The notes beneath the pieces are model-generated. The model did not search any database and was not told where the DNA came from. It saw nothing but the letters and a program-made list of their open reading frames with translations. A stretch of 64,000 nucleotides of DNA from Candidatus Cloacimonadota bacterium (GTDB lineage: Bacteria; Muiribacteriota; UBA6191), in contig JAGSHD010000005.1 in NCBI GenBank assembly GCA_023954715.1, positions 62,001 to 126,000 on the forward strand. The letters are read 5' to 3'. This document shows, one piece after another, positions 52,597 to 62,521 of the stretch (its first letter is position 1; the number at the start of each line of letters is the position of its first letter). The translations under genes were made by a program, and so were the position numbers.

Positions 52597-55500
52597 TTGA
52601 ACTTGCAATCACAACAAAGTTTACATAACAAAGTGGCTTACATTTATCCACTTATGTTTTTGATAATCTTTGGCCTATTTTTAACGGGCTCCTACTTTTT
52701 TATTGATTATGTAGTAGTAGATCTTCAAAATGTTACCGATCCAAAAAAGCTAGAAAACATTCATTCTAAGCTGCAATATTATCTCTTAGGTACTTTTGTG
52801 TTGGCAGTACTGTTAAACGGAGTTTTTATTTGGCATGTGACAAAAATGGGTTTCTTATCTCAGTTTAGACATTTAACTAGAGCAATTAAAAAAATATCTG
52901 ATGGTCGTATGATGGCCATTGAAATGCGTGAAGACTTCCCAACTGAGTTAGTAGCTATTGGTACATCAATTAACTCTATGATGAAGCGTTTGGCCATGAG
53001 TCAAAGTAAACTTGAAAAACGTGAACTCATGCTTCGTACAGCAAAAGAAGATCTAGAGTTAAGAGTAGATGAGCGTACTATCGAATTAGGTGAATCTGCT
53101 TCACTACTTGAAAAACAAAAATCAGAATTGATTGAGATTAATGTACAGTTAGAAAGTAAAACGACTATGCTCGAAGAAAGGACTTTTCGACAAGAAAAGT
53201 TTTCTGAAATTTTGTCTTTTACAAACTCAATTGAGATATCAAGCATTTTAGATCAGACTTTGCGATTAATATTAAGAGTGTGTGACTTTCACTTTGTTGT
53301 TGCCTATCTTTATAGAGAAGAGACAGATCGTTTAGAAGTGAGTTTTCAATACTCTATAGATAGTGGTGTATTAGAAAGTAATTTGTTAAAAGATGTGAAA
53401 GGCTTTCCATTCGAAGTTTTTAAAAGAAGTGAATGGGTAGAGATAAGTAATTTTGGTGACAATATCATTCCTTCTGTGGACTTTGGTTTTGTAAAAGCAA
53501 AGATGAGTACCATACTAGGTGTTCCGTTAGTCTTTCATGATAAAAAGATTGGTGTTCTTGTAATGGGGAGCTTGTCCACCATCAAAGACATGCAAAGAGA
53601 TTTTCTAAAGGATTGTATTGGGCCTTTATGTTCTGCTTTGAGCAATGCTCAATCATATAACTTTATTCAGTATCAAACTGAAAACTTACAAAAAATTAAT
53701 ATGGAGCTTGAAAAGGCTAACTCCCTAAAAGATGAGTTTTTAGCTAATGTGAGTCATGAAATTCGTACTCCTTTAAATGGTATTATTGGAATGACAGGTT
53801 TAGTATTAAATACTGATCTAACTGTTGAACAAGATGATTATTTAAATATCATTAAGTCTTCTGCCGACTCCTTGATGACCTTGATCAATGATATTTTGGA
53901 TTTATCAAAAATCGAAGCTGGGCAAATGGTTTTTGAAACCATTCAGTTTGAACTGAGCTCTATCGTTGAGGCTGCATTAGAGCCAGTAGCTTTTAAAAAT
54001 GAAAATAGCGAAGTGGAGATTTTTTATCATATTGAAAGACATTGCCCAACGAAACTGATTGGAGATCCAACCAGAATCAAACAAATTCTCATTAATCTAG
54101 CAGGTAACTCAGTAAAGTTTACTAAAAAAGGTCAAATCGTTGTTCGTGTAGGCGGAAAAGCTCTAGAAAATGGAATGTTTGAACTTACATTTCATGTGAG
54201 TGATACCGGTATTGGTATGTCTCAAAAAGCCCTTAAAACTATTTTTGATAGTTTTGTTCAGGCCGATGGGTCTATTTCTCGTCAATTTGGTGGGACTGGA
54301 TTAGGAACAACCATTTCTCGACAACTAGTGGAGCTAATGGGTGGAAAAATTTGGGTGGAGAGTCAAGAAGGGCAAGGAACAACTTTTAGTTTTTCTCTTC
54401 CTTTAAAAGTTAAAGAAGTAATTGCTGAAGAGCGCTTAATCAATAAATTAAGCTATGGTGAAATAGTAATTATGGAGCCAAACGAACACATGGCAGGGGC
54501 CTTAATGGATTACTTAGGGGCACAAGGAATGTCTTGTAAGTATTATAAAAAGCAATCTGAGTTAAAAGAAGCTCTCATCCATGGATCAATAAAAATGGGG
54601 CGTAGACACTTTTTGATCTCTGCTTCTTCTTTTAAAGAAAACGTCAGTGTTTTTATTCAAGAGTTGATTGACTTTGGTTTTGATCGCTCTTGGATTAGTA
54701 TAATGATTCCTATTGGAGATAATGAGCAAATACAAGTAGCCAAAAAGTTAGGGATTGGCTATGTCAACAAACCAATAAAAAGAAATACTTTACATGCAGC
54801 TATATCTCAAGAGAGTGCCGGTATCACCAAAGAAATTGGGGGATCTAAATATAAAGCTATGGTTTTGGCTTCTTCACTGAAAGTTTTATTAGTTGAAGAT
54901 AATAGTGTAAATAGACAGCTAGCCTTGGCTCTATTTAAATCAGACTCTATTTTAATTGATATTGCAGTTAATGGTCAAGAAGGTGTTGAAAAGTTTAAGG
55001 CTGGCAACTATAACCTAGTTTTAATGGATGTTCAGATGCCGATTATGGGTGGGTTAGAAGCAACCATGGCGATTCGAGCTTATGAAGCTCAAAATGGAGG
55101 TCATGTCCCTATCTTATCTATGACAGCTCATGCCATGAAAGGTGACCGCGATAAATGTTTAGAAGCAGGTATGGATGATTATTTGACCAAGCCTTTAAAT
55201 CCAGACGTTGTTTTTGAAGCAGTTTATAGACATACTTTATCTAATAGTTTTGACGGTTCATCGGGTCCATCTTATTCACCGTTAAACATGCCAGTTGCCC
55301 AAGTAACTCCAACCCAAGTGGTACAACAAGCAGCCACAGTACCAGTAGTAGAGCAAGTGGCTCCAAATCATAAACCAGAGTTTATAGCACCGGTTGCTCC
55401 CCCAAAAGTTGCATCAGTAGCCGAAGTGAAAGCTAAAGAAGACCCAAAGTACCCTGGTATTGATATCGAGTCTTTTGATATTGACCAAGCATTGGTTATT

Positions 55501-55809
55501 GCAAACAATGATATCAGTTTTGTGTATACACTGTCCGAAATTTTTAAAGAGGACTATCCTGAGCAGATTAGAGCGGTGGCCAAAGCTTATCAAGCTAAAG
55601 ATTATCAAGAGTTTGAGATGCAAGCTCATGCCATAAAAGGTGGTATTGTAAGTATCGGTGGAGCTAGAGCAGCAAAACTTGCCTTTGAACTAGAAGTAAT
55701 GGGAAGCAATAAAAATCTAAAAGGAGCAGATAAACTAATTATTGGACTTCAAAAAGAAGTAGAAAACTACTTTAAGCAAATTACACTAGCTAAAAAGATA
55801 TTGTCATAG
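52597..55809 (+). CDS. BarA-like hybrid histidine kinase with HPt domain
   Basis: A 1070-residue membrane kinase. Membrane segments lie at about 17-36 and 62-80, HAMP at 81-133, coiled coil to about 200, a GAF-like sensor at about 205-355, and a HisKA domain with [13 protein letters not shown] (His387). The HATPase domain has DTGIGMSQ and [12 protein letters not shown] degenerate receiver at about 620-740, a full receiver with [11 protein letters not shown] and [13 protein letters not shown], a Pro/Val-rich linker and a C-terminal HPt domain ([15 protein letters not shown]) follow. It starts at TTG 52597; a second TTG at 52603 has better spacing to AGGA. The CheY-like protein 166 bp downstream is a plausible target. 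Confidence 0.92.
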   Translation: MNLQSQQSLHNKVAYIYPLMFLIIFGLFLTGSYFFIDYVVVDLQNVTDPKKLENIHSKLQYYLLGTFVLAVLLNGVFIWHVTKMGFLSQFRHLTRAIKKISDGRMMAIEMREDFPTELVAIGTSINSMMKRLAMSQSKLEKRELMLRTAKEDLELRVDERTIELGESASLLEKQKSELIEINVQLESKTTMLEERTFRQEKFSEILSFTNSIEISSILDQTLRLILRVCDFHFVVAYLYREETDRLEVSFQYSIDSGVLESNLLKDVKGFPFEVFKRSEWVEISNFGDNIIPSVDFGFVKAKMSTILGVPLVFHDKKIGVLVMGSLSTIKDMQRDFLKDCIGPLCSALSNAQSYNFIQYQTENLQKINMELEKANSLKDEFLANVSHEIRTPLNGIIGMTGLVLNTDLTVEQDDYLNIIKSSADSLMTLINDILDLSKIEAGQMVFETIQFELSSIVEAALEPVAFKNENSEVEIFYHIERHCPTKLIGDPTRIKQILINLAGNSVKFTKKGQIVVRVGGKALENGMFELTFHVSDTGIGMSQKALKTIFDSFVQADGSISRQFGGTGLGTTISRQLVELMGGKIWVESQEGQGTTFSFSLPLKVKEVIAEERLINKLSYGEIVIMEPNEHMAGALMDYLGAQGMSCKYYKKQSELKEALIHGSIKMGRRHFLISASSFKENVSVFIQELIDFGFDRSWISIMIPIGDNEQIQVAKKLGIGYVNKPIKRNTLHAAISQESAGITKEIGGSKYKAMVLASSLKVLLVEDNSVNRQLALALFKSDSILIDIAVNGQEGVEKFKAGNYNLVLMDVQMPIMGGLEATMAIRAYEAQNGGHVPILSMTAHAMKGDRDKCLEAGMDDYLTKPLNPDVVFEAVYRHTLSNSFDGSSGPSYSPLNMPVAQVTPTQVVQQAATVPVVEQVAPNHKPEFIAPVAPPKVASVAEVKAKEDPKYPGIDIESFDIDQALVIANNDISFVYTLSEIFKEDYPEQIRAVAKAYQAKDYQEFEMQAHAIKGGIVSIGGARAAKLAFELEVMGSNKNLKGADKLIIGLQKEVENYFKQITLAKKILS

Positions 55810-55975
55810 CTTATACTTTCATTAGTACTCTATTGTCAGACCCCCTTAAATTTTGTTAAACTAGGTTTCTAGTGAGCGTGTTATTAGCTATGGGTAGGAT
55901 TATCTACCAAGTGTTACTGATACAAAAGTGTAAATTGGGTTTTACATTTAATAACTTATAAGTACAAAATTTTTT

Positions 55976-56341
55976 ATGGCAAAAATACTAATAATAGATG
56001 ACGAAGTAGACCTTCTAGAGATACTACAGGCAATTTTAGAAAGCGCTGATCATAATGTAGAAATATGTACCTCTGGACGTAAGGCTGTATCTAAAATCAG
56101 AGAAGAACCCTTTGATTTGGTTTTAAGTGACATTGTAATGCCGGATCAAGATGGCATAGAAACAATTAAACAAATTACCGAGATTGACCCTGGAATGAAA
56201 ATAATTTGTATGAGTGGTGGGGGAAGTTTACCTGCTGAAACTTACTTAAAATTAGCACAACATCTTGGAGCTAGTAAAATCCTAAGAAAGCCGTTTCAAG
56301 GAGCAGAGCTCATAAAATCTGTAAACGAGTTACTTGGGTAA
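55976..56341 (+). CDS. Single-domain CheY-like response regulator
   Basis: A 121-residue receiver-only protein: KILIIDDEVD at the N-terminus, phospho-acceptor Asp in LVLSDIVMPDQDG, Ser/Thr in CMSGGG and the Lys in ILRKPFQG. It has no output domain, so it acts by protein contact. It follows the hybrid kinase on the same strand and probably takes phosphate from its HPt domain. Confidence 0.9.
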   Translation: MAKILIIDDEVDLLEILQAILESADHNVEICTSGRKAVSKIREEPFDLVLSDIVMPDQDGIETIKQITEIDPGMKIICMSGGGSLPAETYLKLAQHLGASKILRKPFQGAELIKSVNELLG

Positions 56342-56357
56342 GCAGTAGTTTTTGAGT

Positions 56358-57947
56358 TTACTTAAATAGCTTAAAGTAATCTAAAAATTTCTTTGGTTTG
56401 TTATCTGGATTTAACTGGGTCATTTGGATTTGATTAACCTCTCTGTTAAATGATATTTCGACGTTTTTAAAGCGATCGGTGGTTTTTTTAACAACTTTCT
56501 CCATTTGAATTTGTATATTAGGGTAAATATCCCCTTTTACTTTAATTATGTGATTGGTATTTTGATTGAGTGTAAACTCAAGATTTTGTTCTTCACTCAG
56601 AATTTGCATTTGTCTTTGTTGAATAGAGCGAATTCCATTAATCAAAAGGTCTAAAAGGTTCAAATTTTCGATATTTTTTTGGTTTTTTGAGTCACTAGAA
56701 AAGTTGGTTTGTATTTTAGAGATCGCATCAGAAATAGTATCAATTTGATCTTGAATTTCGATGGATTCTGTTTCGAGCTTTTTAATTTTTTTACTTAGAA
56801 GCTTTTGATTTCCCATAAAGATAGTTGTACTTCGGTCATTCTTTGCTCCTAAATTTAGAGTGATTAAATCGGCTCCTATTTGTAATACTCCTCCATAAAC
56901 ATTAGAGTTTACCCCAGAGCAAATTAGGGACTTTAAAGAGTATACATTGGTATGAATCAGGTTTTCACGAATAAAGATATTTTCATCAGATTCAATGGTG
57001 CCGTAATAAGAATCATCAATATATATATTTTTTGTAGCTTTACATAAACCCTCATGTTCTCCAGAAAACTTTCCATTAATTATTATACATTCATTAGCAC
57101 TGAGGATAGAGTCGTTCACATTGCCAAGAACAAATATATTTCCTGAAGCTGAGATATTATTATTGGCTTGGATATCTCCAAGAATCTCTAAATCACCATC
57201 AAAACGTATAATTTCTTGTTGAAAGTCAAAGTGTTGTTCAATTGTTTTTTTAGGAATAACATGCACGCAGTTTTCAACTAATTTGGGGCGTCCATCAATC
57301 AAGGATATAATTTGATTATTTTTCAGAATGGTATTCTGGCCGGCGATTAATTCTATATGCGTTTTAGGTAAACAACGGATGATTTCAGAGGTAACACTAA
57401 TCCCATCTTCTCCCCCAAATGACCCAAATTTTTCAGCGATTATTCTATCTTTTTTAACATAATTTAAGCGAAACTGATCCCAAAAATTTTTTGTGTCGGA
57501 CTCAGATTCGACGAGATTTAAATTTTCAAAATAATACTTTATATGTGGAGTACTGGCTTCAATAACCTTTTTACCAAAGGCTATTTTTTCATAGGAGACT
57601 GGTTTTTGATCTACGTTATATTGAGCAACTAAGTCATGTATTTTTTTAAAGTCTATGCCATGGTTGACTCCTAAGCGATCAAGTTCTAAGTGAATTAATT
57701 GCTCATCTAGATGATCAGTAATTTTAGATATACTCAGGGTAGCAAAGTACAAATCAGGAGAGATGGAAACTTCAAAGCCGTTACTATGAGAAGGTTCAGA
57801 ACTTTGTAGAGTGGTGGCAGCTTTAGATTTCTGTAAGTTTTTCTTAGATTGTTTTTCTAAAAAACTTGCTTCAGCCTTTTCTGATAGTAAACCTTTTTGT
57901 GAAAGGGTTTGCTCTATTTCTTGAAATATCTGATCCGAAAACGACAT
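56358..57947 (-). CDS. FapA/DUF342-family protein
   Basis: A 529-residue cytoplasmic protein. The N-terminal half is mixed; residues about 235-350 form a run of beta-helix repeats (DGDLEILGDIQANNNISASG, then ECIIINGKFSGEHEGLCKA) typical of DUF342/FapA and polymer-forming bactofilin-like folds. A coiled coil follows at about 375-440, with a C-terminal domain after it. FapA-family proteins are linked to flagellar assembly or cell-shape scaffolds. It is 3 bp from the upstream enoyl-CoA hydratase gene. Confidence 0.82.
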   Translation of the reverse strand: MSFSDQIFQEIEQTLSQKGLLSEKAEASFLEKQSKKNLQKSKAATTLQSSEPSHSNGFEVSISPDLYFATLSISKITDHLDEQLIHLELDRLGVNHGIDFKKIHDLVAQYNVDQKPVSYEKIAFGKKVIEASTPHIKYYFENLNLVESESDTKNFWDQFRLNYVKKDRIIAEKFGSFGGEDGISVTSEIIRCLPKTHIELIAGQNTILKNNQIISLIDGRPKLVENCVHVIPKKTIEQHFDFQQEIIRFDGDLEILGDIQANNNISASGNIFVLGNVNDSILSANECIIINGKFSGEHEGLCKATKNIYIDDSYYGTIESDENIFIRENLIHTNVYSLKSLICSGVNSNVYGGVLQIGADLITLNLGAKNDRSTTIFMGNQKLLSKKIKKLETESIEIQDQIDTISDAISKIQTNFSSDSKNQKNIENLNLLDLLINGIRSIQQRQMQILSEEQNLEFTLNQNTNHIIKVKGDIYPNIQIQMEKVVKKTTDRFKNVEISFNREVNQIQMTQLNPDNKPKKFLDYFKLFK

Positions 57948-57950
57948 GGA

Positions 57951-58715
57951 CTATTTTGACCGTTTCATGAGTTGTTGAATGACAAATTCTAGCTTTTTTC
58001 TTGAAGGCTCAGACCACCAAGTTTGGATAGTTCTACCAAAAACTTCATCAAAAGAAAGGTCAAAAGACTTTAATATTGCAGCTCGGATATTTTTTTTGGA
58101 CTCGATAAATGCAGGTCCGAACTGTATATACTTTTGTACTTGCTCTAAAGAACTATTCATTACATTTTCAGTACTTGTAGTTGCTTGAATCAAGTTTACG
58201 TTTTTAGCATCTTCTACCGAGAGAAGTCGTCCTTCCATGATATATTGATAGGCTTTGGAAGGCCCAATCCATGAAGAATATATCTGATATATAGGATCTG
58301 GTACGACGATTCCTACAGGCAGCTCATTCAGACCAATTGTATAATCACCTTCTGCCATGATTCGAAAATCAGTACAAATAGCTAAAACACACCCACCTGC
58401 TGGACAATGGCCATTGATTGCTGATATGAGTGGCTTATAAAATGAAAGCATATTTTTAATGAGGATAGAGAAATCTAAAAAGAATTGATTAATTTTTTCT
58501 CTGTCATAAGAGTATAGTTCAACAACATCTAAACCAGCAGAAAATATACCAGGATGCCCCGTTAAAATTGCACCACGAACATCATTATTTTGAGCAAGTT
58601 CAACAAAGCAAGTATTTAGTTCCTGAATCATTTGGTGATTCATGGCATTTACTTTTCCTCGATTTAAAGTAACGGTGGCAATATGATTTTCGATTTTTAG
58701 TGAAACTGTATCCAT
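57951..58715 (-). CDS. Enoyl-CoA hydratase/isomerase family protein
   Basis: A 254-residue crotonase-fold enzyme. TLNRGKVNAMNHQMIQEL at the N-terminus, ILTGHPGIFSAGLDV forming the first part of the oxyanion hole, and INGHCPAGGCVLAICTDFRI forming the second are all present. The Glu pair of classical hydratases is not obvious, so isomerase or thioesterase activity is possible. First gene of a two-gene transcript with the FapA-like gene. Confidence 0.87.
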   Translation of the reverse strand: MDTVSLKIENHIATVTLNRGKVNAMNHQMIQELNTCFVELAQNNDVRGAILTGHPGIFSAGLDVVELYSYDREKINQFFLDFSILIKNMLSFYKPLISAINGHCPAGGCVLAICTDFRIMAEGDYTIGLNELPVGIVVPDPIYQIYSSWIGPSKAYQYIMEGRLLSVEDAKNVNLIQATTSTENVMNSSLEQVQKYIQFGPAFIESKKNIRAAILKSFDLSFDEVFGRTIQTWWSEPSRKKLEFVIQQLMKRSK

Positions 58716-58821
58716 AATAGATCCTCGCTAATAGCCGGTGGCTAGTTTCTGTTTTTAGAATTTATACTGCTCTTCTATAAGGTTTTTCATTGGAGTATTA
58801 TTAATTGGCTGTTGGTTTAAA

Positions 58822-59445
58822 TCAACAATTTTTATGAAGAAGCTTTTTTATGCTAACTATAACTAATACACAAAAGCAAATCAAACTTATTGGAGGTAAA
58901 TATGCAGGCCAATCTTGAAATTTGAACCACCCAGGATAAAAAGCAATCGATGTATGTACTAACAAAAAGAATGTAGATAGTGAAATTGCGACTTTGCACA
59001 CCTTTCTAAGGCTTGATTGTGGTTCAATAGTTTGATTTACTTCGTTCTTTAGAAGTAGGGAAGGGGTAAAACAGATAAAACAATACAAACCAAAAGATAA
59101 ACAGATTTGTGCAAAGAAACTAAACTGGCCATTCACAAAAAGTTTTTTATAGTAAAGTGGGTCTAACAAACAAAGAGATAGAATAATATGGATTAATGAG
59201 CAAAGAAAACACAAATAGCCCGTGATTCTTTTTGTTTTTTTTATGGTACTGAGTATAGAAAAACAAAATAACACAAGAGCTGAACTAGCCCAGACTTTAT
59301 TCATAACAAACATAGGAAAGTCATTAAGAGGGATTGTACCAAAGTAATGGTATCGAAAGCATGCGTATACCAAACAAGATAAAAAAACAAAGAGAATTTT
59401 AGTTTGAAGTTTCATAGAAAGAAAAGTTAAAAACTTTTGTGTCAT
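58822..59445 (-). CDS. Six-segment integral membrane protein
   Basis: A protein of about 207 residues with five or six hydrophobic segments, histidines in or near several of them (YHYFGT, LIHIILS, LLVHTSIAFYPGW), loosely like haem-binding ferric-reductase-type membrane proteins. The start is uncertain: ATG codons at 59445 and 59415 are both possible, and a longer reading begins at 59481. It is monocistronic. Function unknown. Confidence 0.5.
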   Translation of the reverse strand: MTQKFLTFLSMKLQTKILFVFLSCLVYACFRYHYFGTIPLNDFPMFVMNKVWASSALVLFCFSILSTIKKTKRITGYLCFLCSLIHIILSLCLLDPLYYKKLFVNGQFSFFAQICLSFGLYCFICFTPSLLLKNEVNQTIEPQSSLRKVCKVAISLSTFFLLVHTSIAFYPGWFKFQDWPAYLPPISLICFCVLVIVSIKKLLHKNC

Positions 59446-59636
59446 ACGCCATGGATAAAAAATAGCAATTGTTTGAACCAATAAAATATCTTTGAAAATG
59501 CATATTGACTATAAATAAGTTATAATGACTCGCTTTTGAACGAGTATTTAGGCTTCATTCAATGGTGAAGTAATAACAGATTTTAGTATTTTAGCTAAGT
59601 TTATTCAATGGGTTAAAGTAGAAAGAGGATTCGATT

Positions 59637-60437
59637 ATGAAGTTAAAGTTAATATTGAGTGTATTATTTGTGAGTTTACTTACATATAGTTGGGCAGCTG
59701 AACCAAACTCTCCTACAAGTTTTCCTGCGGCAAAGTCTACCGACCCTATGATGTTAATATGGCCAAGTGTAAAAGGTGGGGCAAAGGGACCTGGTGGTGT
59801 CGATCAACCAAGTACTTATCCATTCAAAAAGAAAGTCCAGCAAAAAAAATTAGTTAAAAAAGTTAAATATAAATCACCATCTTCTCGCTCATCAAAAATA
59901 AAGGCTTACAAAGCTGTTAAATTAGGGTTTCTTTTAGTAGATATGTCAGAAGACCGAGTGATTCCTCCTGTTATTATTGGTAACCCCAATGAGAGTGTTT
60001 GGTATAATCGTGTAACGATGAGTGTGCCTCTTAAACATGATCCAAAAGTACTAGAAAGCCTAGCTGAACTTTATGGGTTTATGATTACAGAAAATAAACA
60101 CGGTATGATTGTATTGAGTGCTAAAACAAAAAATATAAAAGTAAAGTTTCAGTTTGTTACAGCATACAATGCCTTAAGAGCAATTTTAAAAGATTCTACT
60201 ATAGATTATATAATTTCGCCTTCTATCGTAAAAATGAAAAAGTCTATGACTTTTAACTTAACTGACTATTCAGTGCACAATGCTCTATATGCTGTGGCAG
60301 AGGCTTTTGATTTAAAAATAAAAAAAGGCAAGGGCGGGGTTTTGATTATTGAGCCAAGGCATATCAAGTCAGTAAAGACTAAAAAGCTAAAAAAGAAGAA
60401 AAAAAGTAAAAAGCATTCAAAACATAAAAGCAAATAA
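59637..60437 (+). CDS. Periplasmic protein with STN-like domain and lysine-rich tail
   Basis: A 266-residue exported protein. A signal peptide ends near AWAAEP. A basic linker is followed by a region (about 135-240) whose pattern, VKFQFVTAYNALRAILK then MTFNLTDYSVHNALYAVAE, resembles the secretin/TonB N-terminal (STN) fold found in secretins and FecA-type receptors. The last 25 residues are almost all Lys, Ser and His. There is no secretin barrel, so it may be an accessory periplasmic factor. A good terminator follows. Confidence 0.65.
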   Translation: MKLKLILSVLFVSLLTYSWAAEPNSPTSFPAAKSTDPMMLIWPSVKGGAKGPGGVDQPSTYPFKKKVQQKKLVKKVKYKSPSSRSSKIKAYKAVKLGFLLVDMSEDRVIPPVIIGNPNESVWYNRVTMSVPLKHDPKVLESLAELYGFMITENKHGMIVLSAKTKNIKVKFQFVTAYNALRAILKDSTIDYIISPSIVKMKKSMTFNLTDYSVHNALYAVAEAFDLKIKKGKGGVLIIEPRHIKSVKTKKLKKKKKSKKHSKHKSK

Positions 60438-60492
60438 ACCCAATTTGTTCGATAGAAGTGGATTAAACATAAAATCCATTTTGAAATATTAC

Positions 60493-60521
60493 TAGCCCAA
60501 TGAATTTCATTGGGCTATTTT
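60493..60521 (+). terminator. Rho-independent terminator
   Basis: TAGCCCAATG pairs perfectly with CATTGGGCTA around AATTT, followed by TTTTGTTT, after the STN-like gene. Confidence 0.85.
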
Positions 60522-60559
60522 GTTTGTAAAATTAACTATCTTAGATTTTAGGAAATACC

Positions 60560-61165
60560 ATGACCTTAACTTATATTTTACTACCAATCATTTCAGCTTT
60601 TATTGGCTGGCTTACCAATCACTTTGCTATTACCATGATATTTAGACCGCATAAAGCGTATGGCTTTGGTCCAATTAAAGTCCAGGGGCTGCTACCTCAT
60701 CGTAAAAAGGATTTGGCTTTAAAGATTGCTAGTACCATTGAGACTGAGTTAATCAGTCACGATGATGTAATGGAAGCACTATCAGATAAAAAAGCCTTAG
60801 AGGACTTTAAGGGTTATTTAGGGGATCGTTTAGACAGTTTTTTAACTAATAAACTTGGAGAGATAAATCCAATGTTATCCGCTTTTTTAAATGATGAAAT
60901 CAGATCAAAGCTAAGAGTTTTATTTTTTGAAGAGTTGGATGGAAATATGCCAGAGTTATTAGAGATGGCATCGGAAAGACTAGAAAGTAGCGTTAATTTT
61001 CAAGAAATTATCGAACAACGAATCGATGAGTTAGACTTGAACCAAGCGGAAAAGTTGATACGAGAAGTTACCTCCAAGGAGCTTGTATTTATTGAATGGT
61101 TTGGAGCTGTTTTGGGATTTTTTATTGGAATTGTTCAGGTGGGAATCATCTTACTACAGAAATAA
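60560..61165 (+). CDS. DUF445-family membrane protein
   Basis: A 201-residue protein with the DUF445 N-terminus (ISAFIGWLTNHFAITMIFRP then GLLPHRKKDLALKIA), a helical middle and a C-terminal membrane segment (WFGAVLGFFIGIVQVGIILL). Both ends are thus in the membrane with a cytoplasmic or periplasmic helical domain between. Function of the family is unknown. AGGA precedes the ATG. Confidence 0.82.
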   Translation: MTLTYILLPIISAFIGWLTNHFAITMIFRPHKAYGFGPIKVQGLLPHRKKDLALKIASTIETELISHDDVMEALSDKKALEDFKGYLGDRLDSFLTNKLGEINPMLSAFLNDEIRSKLRVLFFEELDGNMPELLEMASERLESSVNFQEIIEQRIDELDLNQAEKLIREVTSKELVFIEWFGAVLGFFIGIVQVGIILLQK

Positions 61166-61177
61166 CTAAGAATAAAA

Positions 61178-61213
61178 AAAACCCTTGAGATATAAGTTTC
61201 AAGGGTTTTTTTT
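61178..61213. terminator. Bidirectional terminator
   Basis: AAAACCCTTGA pairs with TCAAGGGTTTT with a T-run on the plus strand and an A-run opposite, between the converging DUF445 and S51-like genes. Confidence 0.88.
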
Positions 61214-61229
61214 GACTACAAAATTTGTT

Positions 61230-62174
61230 TTAGTAGTGAGAAAGAACTTCGCTTACTGAAGAGAAGTTACCTCTTTCTTGGTTGTTATAATGATAACATT
61301 GACCATGGCTTGTAAAGATCCAAGCATCTTGCCAGGAAGAGTCAGCAGCCATAACTCGTACCATCTTATCTCCACCTTGGAAACTCCATTGTCGACCATC
61401 ATTATAGAAGTGATCAATCCCGGCTCCTTGTCGAGTTTTAATATGAAATTCTTCGCCAGAAATATCCCAAGACTCATCTGTAATAAAGTCAATTACTTGC
61501 CAAATGTTACCTGATGGTAAAAACCCTTGATTTACAGCGATTCCGGAGTCATTTGGAAGACCAAAGATCATTGTATGAGGGAACTTTCTAGCTCCATGCT
61601 CAAGCTCTTGGTTTCTTTGAGGTTCGTGGTGCAATGTAGTAATAATGTTATGACAAAGTCCAAATCCTACAGGATCACTTAAATCAGAGTAGATTTCGCT
61701 TTGTAAAATAGAGCATAATTGATCAGCTCCTGCTGAAAAACCAACAGTTAACTTTCCTCGAGCAGCTCTATCATTTAAAATTCTTTGAAAAAGGTCTCTA
61801 TCACCAAAGAAGTGCTCTCCAACACCTTTATATCGAGATAAACCAAGACTAGAGTTTCCTCCACCTAAGATAACAACTTCAGTAGTAGCCAATTTTTGAA
61901 AAAACAATTGAGCATCTTCTCGGCTCATGTGATCTGAGTAATAAAATGGCTCAGAATGTAAACCGTATTGTTGGAATCGATTTAAGTACCATTCGAACTT
62001 TCCCCAACCAAATTGTTGTGGAGAACCAAACTCTCCCCCGTTACCAGATTCAGACCACGGTAAGTACATTAGAGTTTTATTGTCATGACTTTGTAGAGCT
62101 CTTTCAACGATCCATTGAGTATGTAAATATTCACATCGGTTATGTGAGCTGTAAACTAGTGCGGTAGGGTTCAT
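61230..62174 (-). CDS. Peptidase S51-like / class I glutamine-amidotransferase-fold protein
   Basis: A 314-residue protein with the S51 nucleophile elbow GFSAGADQL and preceding VVILGGGNSSLGLSRYKG, as in dipeptidase E and cyanophycinase. FGLPNDSGIAVNQG later in the chain resembles the conserved block near the catalytic His/Glu. No signal peptide, so it is cytoplasmic. It may cleave dipeptides or isoaspartyl/cyanophycin-like substrates. The start ATG is at 62174. Confidence 0.78.
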   Translation of the reverse strand: MNPTALVYSSHNRCEYLHTQWIVERALQSHDNKTLMYLPWSESGNGGEFGSPQQFGWGKFEWYLNRFQQYGLHSEPFYYSDHMSREDAQLFFQKLATTEVVILGGGNSSLGLSRYKGVGEHFFGDRDLFQRILNDRAARGKLTVGFSAGADQLCSILQSEIYSDLSDPVGFGLCHNIITTLHHEPQRNQELEHGARKFPHTMIFGLPNDSGIAVNQGFLPSGNIWQVIDFITDESWDISGEEFHIKTRQGAGIDHFYNDGRQWSFQGGDKMVRVMAADSSWQDAWIFTSHGQCYHYNNQERGNFSSVSEVLSHY

Positions 62175-62521
62175 TTTACGTCCTTTGTATAGAATGTGTT
62201 CACTGTAATAGCAAATTTAATGGCAAGATTGTAACGGAAAGTAGGCTCATGGTGCAAAAAAAAAGTGAAAGTATTTAACCGTAATAGAATTATTATTTGG
62301 AGTATGTCATTTATTGCCTATTTTTGTACATTTTTGTTAGTTATGAACTGGATGATTTTCATGATAAAAAGTCAGGGTAAAAAAAATAGAGAAAATCATA
62401 AAAATTTCGCAACCTATCTACGTTTTGAGCGTAGAATATGAGATAATTGAGCTAAATTTCAAGTTGATCTATCTACTTAAGTACAAAGATAGAGGATAAT
62501 AAAGTCATCGAAGGATTAAAA
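62175..62521. other. Divergent leader region
   Basis: No confident gene. A 45-codon frame at 62304-62441 (MSFIAYFCTFLL...) is possible but its GGAG is too close to the ATG. CTACG-TTTTGAG-CGTAG (62418-62434) is a small hairpin ahead of the papain-like gene. Confidence 0.25.

Noticed and set aside
62304..62441. 45-codon frame encoding a possible small membrane peptide
   Set aside because: Its GGAG is only one base from the ATG, there is no terminator, and the region is better explained as leader sequence.
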